NCBI RefSeq assembly: GCF_014050145.1
Contig: NZ_JACFYF010000006.1
Span: forward strand, 1-64,000
Length of the DNA: 64,000 nucleotides
Origin: Vibrio marinisediminis
GTDB taxonomy: Bacteria; Pseudomonadota; Gammaproteobacteria; Enterobacterales; Vibrionaceae
Direction: 5' to 3'
This document shows, piece after piece, positions 28,175 to 37,246 of this stretch. The notes below the pieces were generated by a model. That model searched no databases and was not told the origin of the DNA. It worked only from the letters and a program-made list of their open reading frames with translations. Numbering within the stretch: the first letter of the stretch is position 1; every line of letters starts with the position of its first letter. Both the position numbers and the translations under genes were made by a program.

Positions 28175-30800
28175 TTCTACGTCTTCGCAAAATTCTTATT
28201 CTCCCGATGTGAAGCGCAATCGCGGTATTTCTCCTTTATGGATACTGCCTATTGTCACCATGCTGCTTGCGGGTTGGTTGGTTTTTAAAACCATTCATGA
28301 CGCTGGGCAAAGAATTGAAATTCATTTCTCCGACGCACAAGGTTTAATTGCGGGTCGAACCACCATTCGCTATCAAGGTCTTGAAGTCGGTATGGTTCGC
28401 GACATCAACCTTTCTAGTGATCTACAAAGTATTTATGTGGACGCCGATATCTATCCAGAAGCGGCTAAATTATTAACCGACAAAACTCGTTTTTGGATGG
28501 TGAAACCGACGGCTTCTCTTTCAGGGATTTCTGGGCTTGATGCGCTGGTATCGGGCAACTATATCGCGATTCAACCCAGCACCGAGGAAGGCAATCCAAA
28601 AACCAAGTTTGTGGCTTTAGATAGAGCGCCTGCCGATTTGCTTGCCAACGAAGGACTCAACATTAGCCTGAAAGCACAAGACCTAGGTGGCATTTCTATC
28701 GGATCGCAAATTCTTTACCGCAAGATCCCAATTGGTGAAGTCTACAATTACCAACTCGATAAAGAGAGTAAGAACGTTATTATTCAAGCGTCTATTCGCG
28801 ATGAATACAGCAACATTATTACCGACGAAAGCCGTTTTTGGAATGTGAGCGGAATTGGCGCTAATGTAGGTTTCTCTGGTGTCGATATACGCTTAGAAAG
28901 CTTAACAGCGCTCATTGGCGGCTCTATTGCTGTGGATTCTCCCGATCGTGGTATGCCTATTGCGGAAAACATGCAGTTTAAGCTTTACCCTGATCTTAAA
29001 ACCGCAGGTCGTGGTATTCCAATTAACATCGCCCTACCTGATGACAACAAAATCAGCCCCTCTGGTGCGCCGATCATGTATCGCGGTATTGAAGTGGGCC
29101 AAATTACTGATTTGCAATTGAACGATTCTCGCAATCAAATTGTGGCTTCTGCAGCGATTCAACCCGCTTTTAGTGACATGCTGACCAGTGGTAGCCGCTT
29201 TATTTTGGAAGAAGCCGATGTTTCTTTATCGGGCGTGGAAAACCTCACCAATTTAATCAAAGGTAACTTCTTAACCCTTGTACCCGGTGAAGGCGACAAA
29301 ACCCGTAAATTCAATGCCATTCGTAAAAATGAATTTAAGAAACAGCAAGCTCAATCTGTGGCTATTGAACTATACGCCGACAATTCATTCGGTTTAGATG
29401 CCGGTGCAAAAGTACTGTATCGTGGCGTTGCTGTCGGTGATGTCATCAAAACAACGTTAGCCAAAGACAAAGTCCGTTTCGACATTTTAGTCGACAAACG
29501 CTACCAAGATTTGATTCGCTCGAACAACCGATTTTTTGTCACTGGAAGTGCAAGTGCTGAGCTGACGGAATCGGGATTAAACATCACCGTACCGCCAGCA
29601 AAGCAGCTGCTCACGGGGTCAATTAGCTTTGTCAGCGAAGGAAGTAGCAAAGCAAACTCTCACTACCGGCTTTATCAAAGTAAGTCATTAGCCGAACTAG
29701 CTAAGTACAACCTCTCTGGTTCACGTGAAATTACCTTGATTGCTGACGAGTTACCGCCAATCTCCAAAGGTAGTCCACTACTCTATCGCAACCTTAAAGT
29801 AGGTAGCGTGGCAAACTACAAGCTCTCTAGTGACCATATATTGGTGACCTTAAGTATTGAGAATCAATACAAACATTTGATTAATGAACAAACCGTATTC
29901 TGGAATCGCTCCGGTGTAGAAGTGGATGCAACATTAACAGGAATCAGTGTTAAAGCTGCCCCATTGAAAACCTTGCTAGAAGGCGGCATTGCCTTTGACT
30001 CTATGCCAGGCGTCGAAAACCAAGACGGAGAGTATTGGAAGCTATACAGTGACTTCAAACATGCGCGCAAGGCTGGATTTGAATTAACCCTATTTGCTCA
30101 TGGCGACAATAACGTCTCAGTCGGGACTCAAATTCAGTACAACAGCATTAAGGTGGGCGAAGTTAGCGCGGTTATCCCTAACTTTGAAAATAATGACGTC
30201 GAATTAAGAGCTCGTATATTACCTGAGTACGCGCAAAAGATTGCTCGTGAAGGCTCCTATTTTTGGCTTCCTCAAGCCGAAGTAGGTTTGAGTGGCGTTA
30301 AGAACCTGAAAAACCTACTCAGTCAATCGATCAACGTTAAAGTTGGCTCAGGCAATCCTAGCGAACATTTTGAATTGCATACTCAGCCATACCAACCTCA
30401 AGGTGTGCAGTTTATCTTACAAAGTGAAGCGCGAGGTTCTGTTACTCAAGGTACCCCTATTCTCTACCGAGAAATCGAAGTAGGTAGTGTTACTAGCGTT
30501 AAGCTGGGTGAATTTGCCGACCGAGTGATCACCGAGATTTCTATTGATGCTGATTATGCTTACTTAGTACGTCAGAACAGCGTTTTTTGGAATAGCTCTG
30601 GCGTTGATGTTTCTATTGGTATCACAGGGGCAGATATAAAATCAGGTACAGTTGATAGCCTTCTACGCGGAGGGATCACTTTCGCAACCCCTGAAGGCGC
30701 TCAATTACAAGCCACCGCTAAGCACGGGCAGTCTTTCCTTCTTTACTCGACGCCTGAAGAAAGCTGGAAAAAATGGCGAACAGCGATACCAAAACCATAA
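28167..30800 (+). CDS. letB: MCE-family lipid tunnel protein LetB (YebT)
   Basis: 877 residues, the same length as E. coli YebT/LetB, which stacks seven MCE domains into a periplasm-spanning tunnel. One N-terminal membrane helix (about residues 20-42) is followed by repeated MCE units, recognisable by recurring motifs such as TIRYQGLEVG, ILYRKIPIGE, IMYRGIEVGQ, VLYRGVAVGD, LLYRNLKVGS, IQYNSIKVGE and ILYREIEVGS: seven in total. I start at the ATG at 28167, which overlaps the letA stop, not at an upstream frame within letA. It forms the lipid path between inner and outer membrane with LetA. Followed by a strong terminator. Confidence 0.96.
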   Translation: MSNSTSSQNSYSPDVKRNRGISPLWILPIVTMLLAGWLVFKTIHDAGQRIEIHFSDAQGLIAGRTTIRYQGLEVGMVRDINLSSDLQSIYVDADIYPEAAKLLTDKTRFWMVKPTASLSGISGLDALVSGNYIAIQPSTEEGNPKTKFVALDRAPADLLANEGLNISLKAQDLGGISIGSQILYRKIPIGEVYNYQLDKESKNVIIQASIRDEYSNIITDESRFWNVSGIGANVGFSGVDIRLESLTALIGGSIAVDSPDRGMPIAENMQFKLYPDLKTAGRGIPINIALPDDNKISPSGAPIMYRGIEVGQITDLQLNDSRNQIVASAAIQPAFSDMLTSGSRFILEEADVSLSGVENLTNLIKGNFLTLVPGEGDKTRKFNAIRKNEFKKQQAQSVAIELYADNSFGLDAGAKVLYRGVAVGDVIKTTLAKDKVRFDILVDKRYQDLIRSNNRFFVTGSASAELTESGLNITVPPAKQLLTGSISFVSEGSSKANSHYRLYQSKSLAELAKYNLSGSREITLIADELPPISKGSPLLYRNLKVGSVANYKLSSDHILVTLSIENQYKHLINEQTVFWNRSGVEVDATLTGISVKAAPLKTLLEGGIAFDSMPGVENQDGEYWKLYSDFKHARKAGFELTLFAHGDNNVSVGTQIQYNSIKVGEVSAVIPNFENNDVELRARILPEYAQKIAREGSYFWLPQAEVGLSGVKNLKNLLSQSINVKVGSGNPSEHFELHTQPYQPQGVQFILQSEARGSVTQGTPILYREIEVGSVTSVKLGEFADRVITEISIDADYAYLVRQNSVFWNSSGVDVSIGITGADIKSGTVDSLLRGGITFATPEGAQLQATAKHGQSFLLYSTPEESWKKWRTAIPKP

Positions 30801-30810
30801 ACACTCATTC

Positions 30811-30840
30811 AAAACGCAGCTCTGGCTGCGTTTTCTTTAT
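30811..30840 (+). terminator. intrinsic terminator of the letAB unit
   Basis: AAAACGCAGC-TCTG-GCTGCGTTTT followed by CTTTAT, about 12 bases after the letB stop. Confidence 0.85.
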
Positions 30841-30961
30841 CCCCTTGATGAATTCAAGAGCTAGGTATATCGGATTATTCGCGAGAATGGCGCAGCCACT
30901 CGCCTCGCAACGGTATTTGAGTATATAATCGCGCTAAATTTATTATCTTCGAGTTTGTATT

Positions 30962-32383
30962 TTGCACGCTAACGTATACCTCCCAGAAGCATTCCTCACT
31001 GAGATGGCGACTATTCTTCCTAGTTCACTTAACATGGAAGACTTTATCGCCGCTTGCCAACGCCCGCTACGCAAAAGCATTCGCGTGAATACATTGAAAA
31101 TTTCTGTCACCGATTTTCTTGCTCGCGCAGCGGAAAAAGGTTGGCAACTCGAACCTGTGCCTTGGTGCAACGAAGGTTTCTGGATTGATGCTGACGAATC
31201 CCTTGTTCCACTTGGTAATACTGCCGAACATATGGCGGGCTTATTCTATATACAAGAAGCTAGCTCAATGATGCCAGTTTCAGCGCTATTTCAAGCTGAT
31301 GATGCCTTTAACAGTGTATTGGATATGGCAGCCGCACCCGGCTCTAAAACAACCCAGATTGCCGCCAAAATGGATAATCACGGCGTACTAGTTGCCAACG
31401 AATTCTCAGCAAGCCGTGTAAAAGTGCTGCATGCCAATATTGAGCGATGTGGCGTGAGAAATGCTGCACTGAGTAACTACGATGGTCGTGTATTTGGTGG
31501 TTGGTTACCCGAGCAGTTCGAAGCCGTATTGATAGATGCACCATGTTCTGGAGAAGGCACGGTTCGCAAAGACGCCGACGCAATGAAAAACTGGAGCAAA
31601 CAAGCGGTCATCTCCATTGCCGAAACGCAAAAAGATCTGATTGAAAGTGCATTCCATGCTCTTAAACCTGGTGGTGTTATGGTTTATTCAACTTGCACAC
31701 TCAGCCTTGAAGAAAACCAACAAGTTTGCCATCACCTTAAGCAAACGTTTGGTGATTTGGTAGAATTTGATAGCTTGGCGGATCTATTCCCTAATGCTGA
31801 TAAAGCATTAACAGAAGAAGGTTTCTTGCATATTTTCCCACAAGTCTATGACTGTGAAGGCTTCTTCGTCGCCCGTATTCGCAAACTCGGCTCAGTAACC
31901 GCTCCAGAAGTGAAAAAACGCCTTGGTAAATTCCCATTTAGCAAAGCAAGCAACAAAGTGGAACAAGAGATCGCAAAACAACTAAAAGAGACACTGGGTG
32001 TTACGCTTCCAGAAAATAGCCAAGTGTGGTTACGTGATAACGATGTATGGTTGTTCCCTTCTGCGCTCGAACCAATGCTATCTGAATTTAAGTTCTCTCG
32101 AATGGGAATTAAAATCGCCGAAGCACACAAAAAAGGTTACCGATGGCAGCACCAAGTCGCTACAGCACTTACGAATGGTAATGAAGCCAATTATGTAGAA
32201 CTTTCTATTGATGATGCACGTGAATGGTTTATGGGTCGCGACGTACGCCCGAGTGAACAATCAGGCAAAGGCGAGGTTCTTGTTAAGTTTGCTAACGATG
32301 TGATTGGATTGGGTAAATGGGTAGGAAATCGAGTTAAAAATGGCCTTCCAAGAGAATTGGTGAGAGATAAGAACCTTTTCTAA
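30962..32383 (+). CDS. rsmF: 16S rRNA m5C1407 methyltransferase RsmF
   Basis: RsmF methylates C1407 of 16S rRNA in the 30S subunit. The 473-residue protein is close to E. coli RsmF (479). SAM-binding DMAAAPGSKTTQIA lies near residue 122; the catalytic cysteines are in DAPCSGEGTVRKD and YSTCTLSLEENQ. A C-terminal ferredoxin-like/PUA-type extension follows. The start is a TTG at 30962 (MHANVYLPEAFLTEMA); the ribosome binding site is weak and an ATG at 31003 would remove conserved residues. The letB-rsmF order is the same as yebT-yebU in E. coli, but the letB terminator lies between them. Confidence 0.94.
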   Translation: MHANVYLPEAFLTEMATILPSSLNMEDFIAACQRPLRKSIRVNTLKISVTDFLARAAEKGWQLEPVPWCNEGFWIDADESLVPLGNTAEHMAGLFYIQEASSMMPVSALFQADDAFNSVLDMAAAPGSKTTQIAAKMDNHGVLVANEFSASRVKVLHANIERCGVRNAALSNYDGRVFGGWLPEQFEAVLIDAPCSGEGTVRKDADAMKNWSKQAVISIAETQKDLIESAFHALKPGGVMVYSTCTLSLEENQQVCHHLKQTFGDLVEFDSLADLFPNADKALTEEGFLHIFPQVYDCEGFFVARIRKLGSVTAPEVKKRLGKFPFSKASNKVEQEIAKQLKETLGVTLPENSQVWLRDNDVWLFPSALEPMLSEFKFSRMGIKIAEAHKKGYRWQHQVATALTNGNEANYVELSIDDAREWFMGRDVRPSEQSGKGEVLVKFANDVIGLGKWVGNRVKNGLPRELVRDKNLF

Positions 32384-32486
32384 CCGTATGAAATAAGTTG
32401 TAAGCTCTAGTGAACCCGAGCAATAACCGGATAATGCACTACAATTATAGTTAGTCATAATTGATTATATTCATACGGTTAGCGCA

Positions 32487-32547
32487 GGCTCGGAATAGAG
32501 CCCTTCCCCTAGGCCCGGATCAGGATAAGATCTGGGCCTTCTTTTAT
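32487..32547 (+). ncRNA. candidate small RNA or structured 3' UTR ending in a strong terminator
   Basis: Between the rsmF stop (32383) and the convergent CvfB-like gene there are two hairpins: GGCTC-GGAATA-GAGCC (32487-32502) and an 11-bp stem AGGCCCGGATC / GATCTGGGCCT (32511-32539, one G-T pair) followed by TCTTTTA. The second works as a terminator only on the plus strand. It is about 130 bases past rsmF, far for a simple gene terminator. A TATATT (32466-32471) could be a -10, but I see no convincing -35. I do not recognise a known sRNA family. Confidence 0.35.
32511..32547 (+). terminator. rightward intrinsic terminator
   Basis: 11-bp GC-rich stem with a seven-base loop and trailing TTCTTTTA; ends rsmF transcription or a small RNA. 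Confidence 0.8.
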
Positions 32548-32578
32548 CTACGCTAATTACCTAGCGCTTCAAGGGAAG

Positions 32579-33412
32579 CTAGTTTAAGCGAATACCATCT
32601 TTTTCAATGGTAATTTTACCTTGCTTATATAAACCACCGATGGTTTTCTTAAACGTCCCTTTACTGGTACGGAAAGCATCAAAAATCGCTTCTGGTGCTG
32701 ATTTATCATTCAATGGCAAGAAGCCACCTTTCTTCTCAAGCAATTCAATAACTTTACTGCTCAAGTCATCCATTTTCGCGACACCAGTTTTTTGTAAAGA
32801 GAGATCCACTTTACCGTCTTCGCGTACCGCCTTCACATAGCCCTTTAATCGCTTACCAACAAACAGTTTGCCAAACACATCAGAGCTAAAAATCATACCC
32901 CAGTGTTCACCATTCACAATGGCTTTGAAACCCAACTCACTACGTTCAGCAATAATTAAATCTACTTGCTGGTTAGCGGTGTAATTTGCTGGAGTTTTAT
33001 CTAGCCACTTATTGAATTTAGTCGTGCCGACGATACGACCAGAGGCTTTATCCGTGTATACGTACACGAGAATAGATTGACCAACATTCAAGCGACCGCG
33101 CTGTTCACTGTATGGGATCAAAAGATCTTTTTCTTTAATACCCCAACTAGCGAACGCACCCGTGTTATTCACACCTTCGATCTGCATTAAACCCCATTCA
33201 CCAACTTGAGCGATTGGCGTTTCTGTTGTGGCCGCTAGTTGATTGTCAGAGTCAAAATACAAAAATGCATCAATAAACTGACCTACTTGAATTCCTTCAG
33301 GAACATGGCGTTTAGGTAAAAGAGTGGTGCCAAATTCACCCGCATCAAGAAAAACGCCAAACTCAGCATTTTTCACAACTTCTAGGTGGTTTACTTGACC
33401 GACATTAATCAT
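32579..33412 (-). CDS. S1-like RNA-binding protein, CvfB/YitL family
   Basis: 277-residue cytoplasmic protein with tandem S1-like OB folds and a C-terminal winged-helix-like part, the layout of the CvfB (YitL) family. N-terminal S1 repeat: INVGQVNHLEVVKNAEFGVFLDAGE; further repeats around KEKDLLIPYSEQRGRLNVG and WGMIFSSDVFGKLFVG; the third has YVKAVREDGKVDLSLQK. The terminal GTFKKTIGGLYKQGKI fits the winged helix. CvfB controls virulence gene expression in Staphylococcus; the role in Vibrio is unknown. I use the ATG at 33410-33412; an in-frame GTG seven codons upstream is possible. Convergent with rsmF. Confidence 0.85.
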   Translation of the reverse strand: MINVGQVNHLEVVKNAEFGVFLDAGEFGTTLLPKRHVPEGIQVGQFIDAFLYFDSDNQLAATTETPIAQVGEWGLMQIEGVNNTGAFASWGIKEKDLLIPYSEQRGRLNVGQSILVYVYTDKASGRIVGTTKFNKWLDKTPANYTANQQVDLIIAERSELGFKAIVNGEHWGMIFSSDVFGKLFVGKRLKGYVKAVREDGKVDLSLQKTGVAKMDDLSSKVIELLEKKGGFLPLNDKSAPEAIFDAFRTSKGTFKKTIGGLYKQGKITIEKDGIRLN

Positions 33413-33512
33413 TGTATTTTTTCTCTGTAACACTTAATTTGAGGCGATTATAGCGAAACTCTGGTATGCTTGCGCCAGATAATTCGAACTTTTTTCCCTC
33501 CGGAGCACTCCC

Positions 33513-34883
33513 TTGATCACCGTTGATAAGCAGGACGGCATCACGCTCAAGATTTCCCATTCGATGGCATCCAGCAAAAAGGCTAATCTTGATCTTTATT
33601 TCTTCGTTCCTGGTGAGCTTGGTCTTAACCCAGATGTATTAAAAGAGACTGAGTTTTATTACGAGTCTATTGTACAAAAACGTGCCTATTACAGTGACAA
33701 AATTCTGTTGCCATTGGTCCATAGTCGCCTAGCAAAGCGAGGACGACTGTCCACAACTCAGTATCGTGTGAGTTTGAGCCTGTTCGCCTATCAATATGTA
33801 ATTGCACTCGATAGAGCGGTTAATCAATTAAATCGACACGAAACAGACTCAGTCACTGATGAAGAAATCGATGCGGTCATTGAACTTGCCATTGATATTC
33901 TAAAAAAACTGCGCCGTGGTATTCCTTACGAAGAAAACCTAAAGCGCTATTACGCCAATATCGATAACTATTTATCCTGGTATACCGAGCAAAAGTTTCT
34001 CTCTCTTGTTTCACATATGCCACGTGACGGTGAATACAAAACACTTAAAGATCGCTTAATTACTATTGTTGAGAAAGAGAAAGCGCACCGAAAGCTTAAC
34101 AACTACAACTCTCCTGCCACACGTGACGACGTAACGAGAATGAGCAACAAAATGCGCTTACTGCGCCGTTTGATTGAGCACCCTATCATTCTTAAAGAAC
34201 GCACCACGTCACTGGGTAAAAACATGAAACGGATTGTGAAAGGTCTTGCCACAGGCTTTGTGATGGTATTTGTCACCACCACAGCAATCCTTGCACGAGA
34301 TTACTGGGGAGAGATCACCGCCTCATTCATTGTGGCGATGTCGTTTGTTTATGCGTTAAGAGAAATCTTTAAAGATGACCTGCGTGATGTGTTGTGGCGA
34401 TGGTTCCGTAAAGGCAAACCGCGTTGGAAAAAGCGTTACAGCGATCCAACCACCAACAAAGTCGTAGGACAAAAAACCGAATGGCTTGATTACCTTGCGC
34501 TCAATAAGCTGCCAGATCGAATCATGTATATTCGCAAAAAACGGACTGCGCAGCGTGAAGAGCAAATCCTTCACTATCGTTCTGAAACCGAGATGGCTAC
34601 CTCTCGCTTTATGAGTGGCTATGAAGAAACTCGTGAATCCATGTTTGTCAGCATGCGCACTATCACTCGCTTGATGGACAAAGGTTCCAACCGTGTTTAC
34701 TTACTCAATAATGGTCAAGTTAGCCGTGAATCGGTTGAGAAGCGTCATCTACTGAACTTAATCGCCAAAGAAGACCGACTTGACGGTAAACCGCGCTACT
34801 ATCGCTGGAAGATAATTTTGAACCGTACAAAAATAGTGGCAATTGAACGGGTAGATATCGATCCTCAAGCTCCGCTCCCTTAA
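33513..34883 (+). CDS. conserved membrane protein of unknown function
   Basis: I do not recognise this 456-residue protein. An N-terminal soluble region (about 1-235) is rich in charged helices. Two adjacent membrane segments follow (about 240-258 and 266-283, GLATGFVMVFVTTTAILAR and then ASFIVAMSFVYALREIF). A basic C-terminal region (KGKPRWKKRY onward, about 285-456) is probably cytoplasmic. The start is a TTG at 33513 with GGAG seven bases upstream, which is convincing. It is transcribed away from the CvfB-like gene across a 100-base gap. Codon use looks normal; it is probably a conserved Vibrio gene rather than a recent import. Confidence 0.75.
   Translation: MITVDKQDGITLKISHSMASSKKANLDLYFFVPGELGLNPDVLKETEFYYESIVQKRAYYSDKILLPLVHSRLAKRGRLSTTQYRVSLSLFAYQYVIALDRAVNQLNRHETDSVTDEEIDAVIELAIDILKKLRRGIPYEENLKRYYANIDNYLSWYTEQKFLSLVSHMPRDGEYKTLKDRLITIVEKEKAHRKLNNYNSPATRDDVTRMSNKMRLLRRLIEHPIILKERTTSLGKNMKRIVKGLATGFVMVFVTTTAILARDYWGEITASFIVAMSFVYALREIFKDDLRDVLWRWFRKGKPRWKKRYSDPTTNKVVGQKTEWLDYLALNKLPDRIMYIRKKRTAQREEQILHYRSETEMATSRFMSGYEETRESMFVSMRTITRLMDKGSNRVYLLNNGQVSRESVEKRHLLNLIAKEDRLDGKPRYYRWKIILNRTKIVAIERVDIDPQAPLP
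34133..34145. other. one-mismatch matS-like site
   Basis: GTGACGACGTAAC matches matS at 12 of 13 positions, inside the unknown membrane-protein gene. Confidence 0.25.
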
Positions 34884-34905
34884 GCAATCGTCTCATTAGA
34901 ATCGC

Positions 34906-35394
34906 TTAACGTTTAGATTGTTTGATTGACAATGTTAGTTCAAATACCGCCATCGGCTCATCACCATGAAGTGATGGACAGGTGGCGGTGATTGTGACCG
35001 CTTTGTTCACCCTTTCACCAGTTGCAATGGCTTCGTCAAGCATCTCATCGATTAGCTTGCCATCATTACAAGTAAACAGCACATCAGCTTCCGGGCGTTT
35101 TAAAAATTCGCCTTTGACTGATTTGAAAGCTAAAGAAATCCTTTTTCCTCTTTGTTGTGCTTTGCCCATTGCCATAAATCCGCCAGCAACATCCGCCCCC
35201 ACAGCCAATACACCAAAATACATACTATTAAGATGATTCTTGGTTCTTCTTCGAAGCGGGATGATCACTTCAACTTTGTTCTCATCAAGGCTAATAATTT
35301 TAGGGCGCGACAGCCAAATAAACGGCACTTTAAAGAAACCAAAACTCGACAAATAAAAATTCGCTTTGCGAATTGGAGACAACATTGCATTCAT
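34906..35394 (-). CDS. DUF4442 hotdog-fold protein (putative acyl-CoA thioesterase relative)
   Basis: 162-residue protein of the DUF4442 group, a PaaI-like hotdog fold. The family signature is visible in RRRTKNHLNSMYFGVLAVGADVAGG, where N-H-x-x-S-M-Y takes the place of the catalytic region of hotdog thioesterases. The C-terminal strands are typical (NKAVTITATCPS, FELTLSIK). Substrate unknown; acyl-CoA or acyl-ACP is likely (inference). The FadR-like site directly upstream supports a fatty-acid role. I use the ATG at 35392-35394; another ATG three codons later is possible, and neither has a strong Shine-Dalgarno. It is convergent with the unknown membrane-protein gene. Confidence 0.82.
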   Translation of the reverse strand: MNAMLSPIRKANFYLSSFGFFKVPFIWLSRPKIISLDENKVEVIIPLRRRTKNHLNSMYFGVLAVGADVAGGFMAMGKAQQRGKRISLAFKSVKGEFLKRPEADVLFTCNDGKLIDEMLDEAIATGERVNKAVTITATCPSLHGDEPMAVFELTLSIKQSKR

Positions 35395-35398
35395 AATC

Positions 35399-35415
35399 AA
35401 CTGGTCAGATGTGTT
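35399..35415. promoter_or_regulatory. strong FadR-like operator
   Basis: AACTGGTCAGATGTGTT matches the FadR consensus AACTGGTCNGACCTGTT at 14 of 16 specified positions. It lies 5 bases upstream of the DUF4442 start codon and just downstream of the proposed promoter, a repressing position. Confidence 0.6.
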
Positions 35416-35427
35416 AGCGATAACCTA

Positions 35428-35455
35428 GTTGTATATTGTTTTGATACAATGTCAA
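35428..35455 (-). promoter_or_regulatory. putative promoter of the DUF4442 gene
   Basis: On the minus strand: a perfect -35 TTGACA (35455-35450), a 16-base spacer and -10 TACAAC (35433-35428). The region also contains the inverted repeat TTGTAT-N9-ATACAA (35429-35449). Confidence 0.45.
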
Positions 35456-35495
35456 CATACCATTAACATTATTGAGAGTTACACGCAGTTAAACG

Positions 35496-35508
35496 GTTAC
35501 ATTGTCAC
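35496..35508. other. one-mismatch matS-like site
   Basis: GTTACATTGTCAC matches matS at 12 of 13 positions, in the DUF4442/aroH intergenic region. Confidence 0.3.
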
Positions 35509-35630
35509 TCCATCAGACTTACTTTGGTTACTTTGTTATAAGTTAAAGCTTAAGATTTTGTAGAAGTGGTTTATACCTCATTGTGTTTCCGTTATATTTA
35601 GCGCTTCGTAATTAAAGAACAGGCTGCAGT

Positions 35631-36683
35631 ATGCCACTTAAAACCGACGAATTAAGAACCCAAGCTATAGGTCCAATGCCGACTCCGGCTGAGTTGAGCC
35701 ACACTTACCCAATTACGGATGATGTCGCCGATCGTATCGCAAACTCACGCCGCCAAATTGAACGTATTTTGGTTGGCCAGGATCAACGTCTTCTTGTAAT
35801 CGTTGGTCCATGCTCGGTGCATGACACTGAAGCCGCCCTTGAATACGCAACACACCTTGCCGCGGTTCAAGAACAGTACAAAGACGAACTGTTTATTGTC
35901 ATGCGCACGTATTTTGAGAAACCACGTACCGTTGTAGGTTGGAAAGGTTTAATCACTGACCCAAATTTAGATGGTTCATACGCACTTGAAGCGGGTCTGA
36001 ACAAAGCTCGCGAGCTACTGCTTGATATCAATAAACTTGGTTTAGCAACGGCTACCGAGTTTCTTGATATGATCACTGGCCAGTACATTGCCGATCTCAT
36101 TACTTGGGGCGCAATTGGTGCTCGTACCACCGAATCACAAATTCACCGAGAAATGGCCTCTGCGCTTTCTTGCCCAGTTGGATTCAAAAACGGCACTAAC
36201 GGCAACATTAAAATCGCTATTGATGCGATTCGCGCAGCTCAAGCTTCGCACTACTTCTACTCGCCAGATAAAAATGGTCGTATGACAGTTTACCGTACAA
36301 GCGGTAACCCATTTGGTCACGTGATTCTTCGTGGTGGCGATCAAGGTCCAAACTTTGATGCTCAATCAATCGAAGTTGCTTGTAATCAGCTTGCAGAGTT
36401 CGACCTGCCGCAACGACTTGTGGTAGATTTCAGTCATGCAAACTGTCAAAAACAACATAGAAAACAAATCGATGTCGCAAAAGATATTTGCGAACAGATT
36501 AAATCTGGCAGTACTTATATTGCAGGTATAATGGCAGAGAGCTTCATTGTTGAAGGCAATCAGCCAATGGATGATTTATCCTCCCTAACCTACGGTCAAT
36601 CTATTACCGACCCTTGTTTAAGTTGGGAAGATACTGCAACCATGTTGGAACTATTGGCGAACGCTATTAAAGCGCGCCCTTAA
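35631..36683 (+). CDS. aroH: DAHP synthase, AroH-like (tryptophan-sensitive type)
   Basis: Condenses phosphoenolpyruvate and erythrose 4-phosphate to DAHP, the first step of the shikimate pathway. The 350 residues fit class I enzymes. Motifs: GPCSVHD, the [12 protein letters not shown] loop, [27 protein letters not shown], and the metal site [13 protein letters not shown]. The N-terminus ([10 protein letters not shown]...[12 protein letters not shown]) and phrases such as [16 protein letters not shown] resemble E. coli AroH much more than AroF or AroG, so tryptophan feedback is likely. I see no convincing TrpR operator upstream. yajQ follows after 17 bases. Confidence 0.9.
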   Translation: MPLKTDELRTQAIGPMPTPAELSHTYPITDDVADRIANSRRQIERILVGQDQRLLVIVGPCSVHDTEAALEYATHLAAVQEQYKDELFIVMRTYFEKPRTVVGWKGLITDPNLDGSYALEAGLNKARELLLDINKLGLATATEFLDMITGQYIADLITWGAIGARTTESQIHREMASALSCPVGFKNGTNGNIKIAIDAIRAAQASHYFYSPDKNGRMTVYRTSGNPFGHVILRGGDQGPNFDAQSIEVACNQLAEFDLPQRLVVDFSHANCQKQHRKQIDVAKDICEQIKSGSTYIAGIMAESFIVEGNQPMDDLSSLTYGQSITDPCLSWEDTATMLELLANAIKARP

Positions 36684-36700
36684 ATTTAGAGGAAATTTAC

Positions 36701-37186
36701 ATGCCATCTTTTGATATTGTTTCTGAAGTTGATGCAGTTGAACTGCGTAATGCCATTGAAAACGCACAACGCGAACTAACAACTCGATTCGATTTTAGAA
36801 ACGTAGCTGCCGAGTTTGAGCTACAAAAAGATGAATCTGTAAAACTCAGTGCGGAAGGCGACTTCCAGCTGAAGCAAATGCGTGACATTCTTCGTAGCCA
36901 CCTAACTAAACGTGGTGTTGATGCGAACTCAATGGAAGCAAAAGAGCCTGAAGCAACTGGTAAGAACTGGCATCAAGTTGTGGTATTCAAGCAAGGCATT
37001 GATACCCCAACCGCTAAGAAAGTGGTTAAAGCACTGAAAGATGCAAAAATGAAAGTTCAAGCATCGATTCAAGGTGAAAAAGTTCGTGTTACCGGTAAGA
37101 AGCGTGACGACCTACAAGCTGCTATCGCGTTAATTCGTGAAGCTGAACTTGGTCAACCGTTCCAATACGAAAACTTCCGTGACTAA
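36701..37186 (+). CDS. yajQ: nucleotide/c-di-GMP-binding protein YajQ
   Basis: 161-residue YajQ/UPF0234 protein with the conserved start [19 protein letters not shown] and the repeat features FDFRN and [16 protein letters not shown]. It has two ferredoxin-like halves. Family members bind nucleotides, and some bind c-di-GMP and act as transcription co-factors (Xanthomonas, Pseudomonas); the role here is not established. A Shine-Dalgarno AGAGGA lies eight bases before the ATG. Probably cotranscribed with aroH; terminator immediately downstream. Confidence 0.93.
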   Translation: MPSFDIVSEVDAVELRNAIENAQRELTTRFDFRNVAAEFELQKDESVKLSAEGDFQLKQMRDILRSHLTKRGVDANSMEAKEPEATGKNWHQVVVFKQGIDTPTAKKVVKALKDAKMKVQASIQGEKVRVTGKKRDDLQAAIALIREAELGQPFQYENFRD

Positions 37187-37214
37187 TGTAAACATTTGTC
37201 ACGTATGAAATAGC

Positions 37215-37246
37215 AGAAGCCCGCCATTCGGCGGGCTTCTTTATGC
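37215..37246 (+). terminator. intrinsic terminator of aroH-yajQ
   Basis: AGAAGCCCGCC-ATTC-GGCGGGCTTCT followed by TTATG. The convergent sirohaem-synthase gene stops directly at its edge, and the hairpin may serve both strands. Confidence 0.8.

Noticed and set aside
32501-32508. CCCTTCCC (GGGAAGGG on the minus strand) as an FtsK-orienting KOPS
   Set aside because: A single motif gives no orientation statistics; whole-chromosome skew would be needed.
35421-35434. CTAG-containing sequence upstream of aroH as a TrpR operator
   Set aside because: Only one half-site is present and it lies about 200 bases from the start codon; no symmetric TrpR operator is seen.
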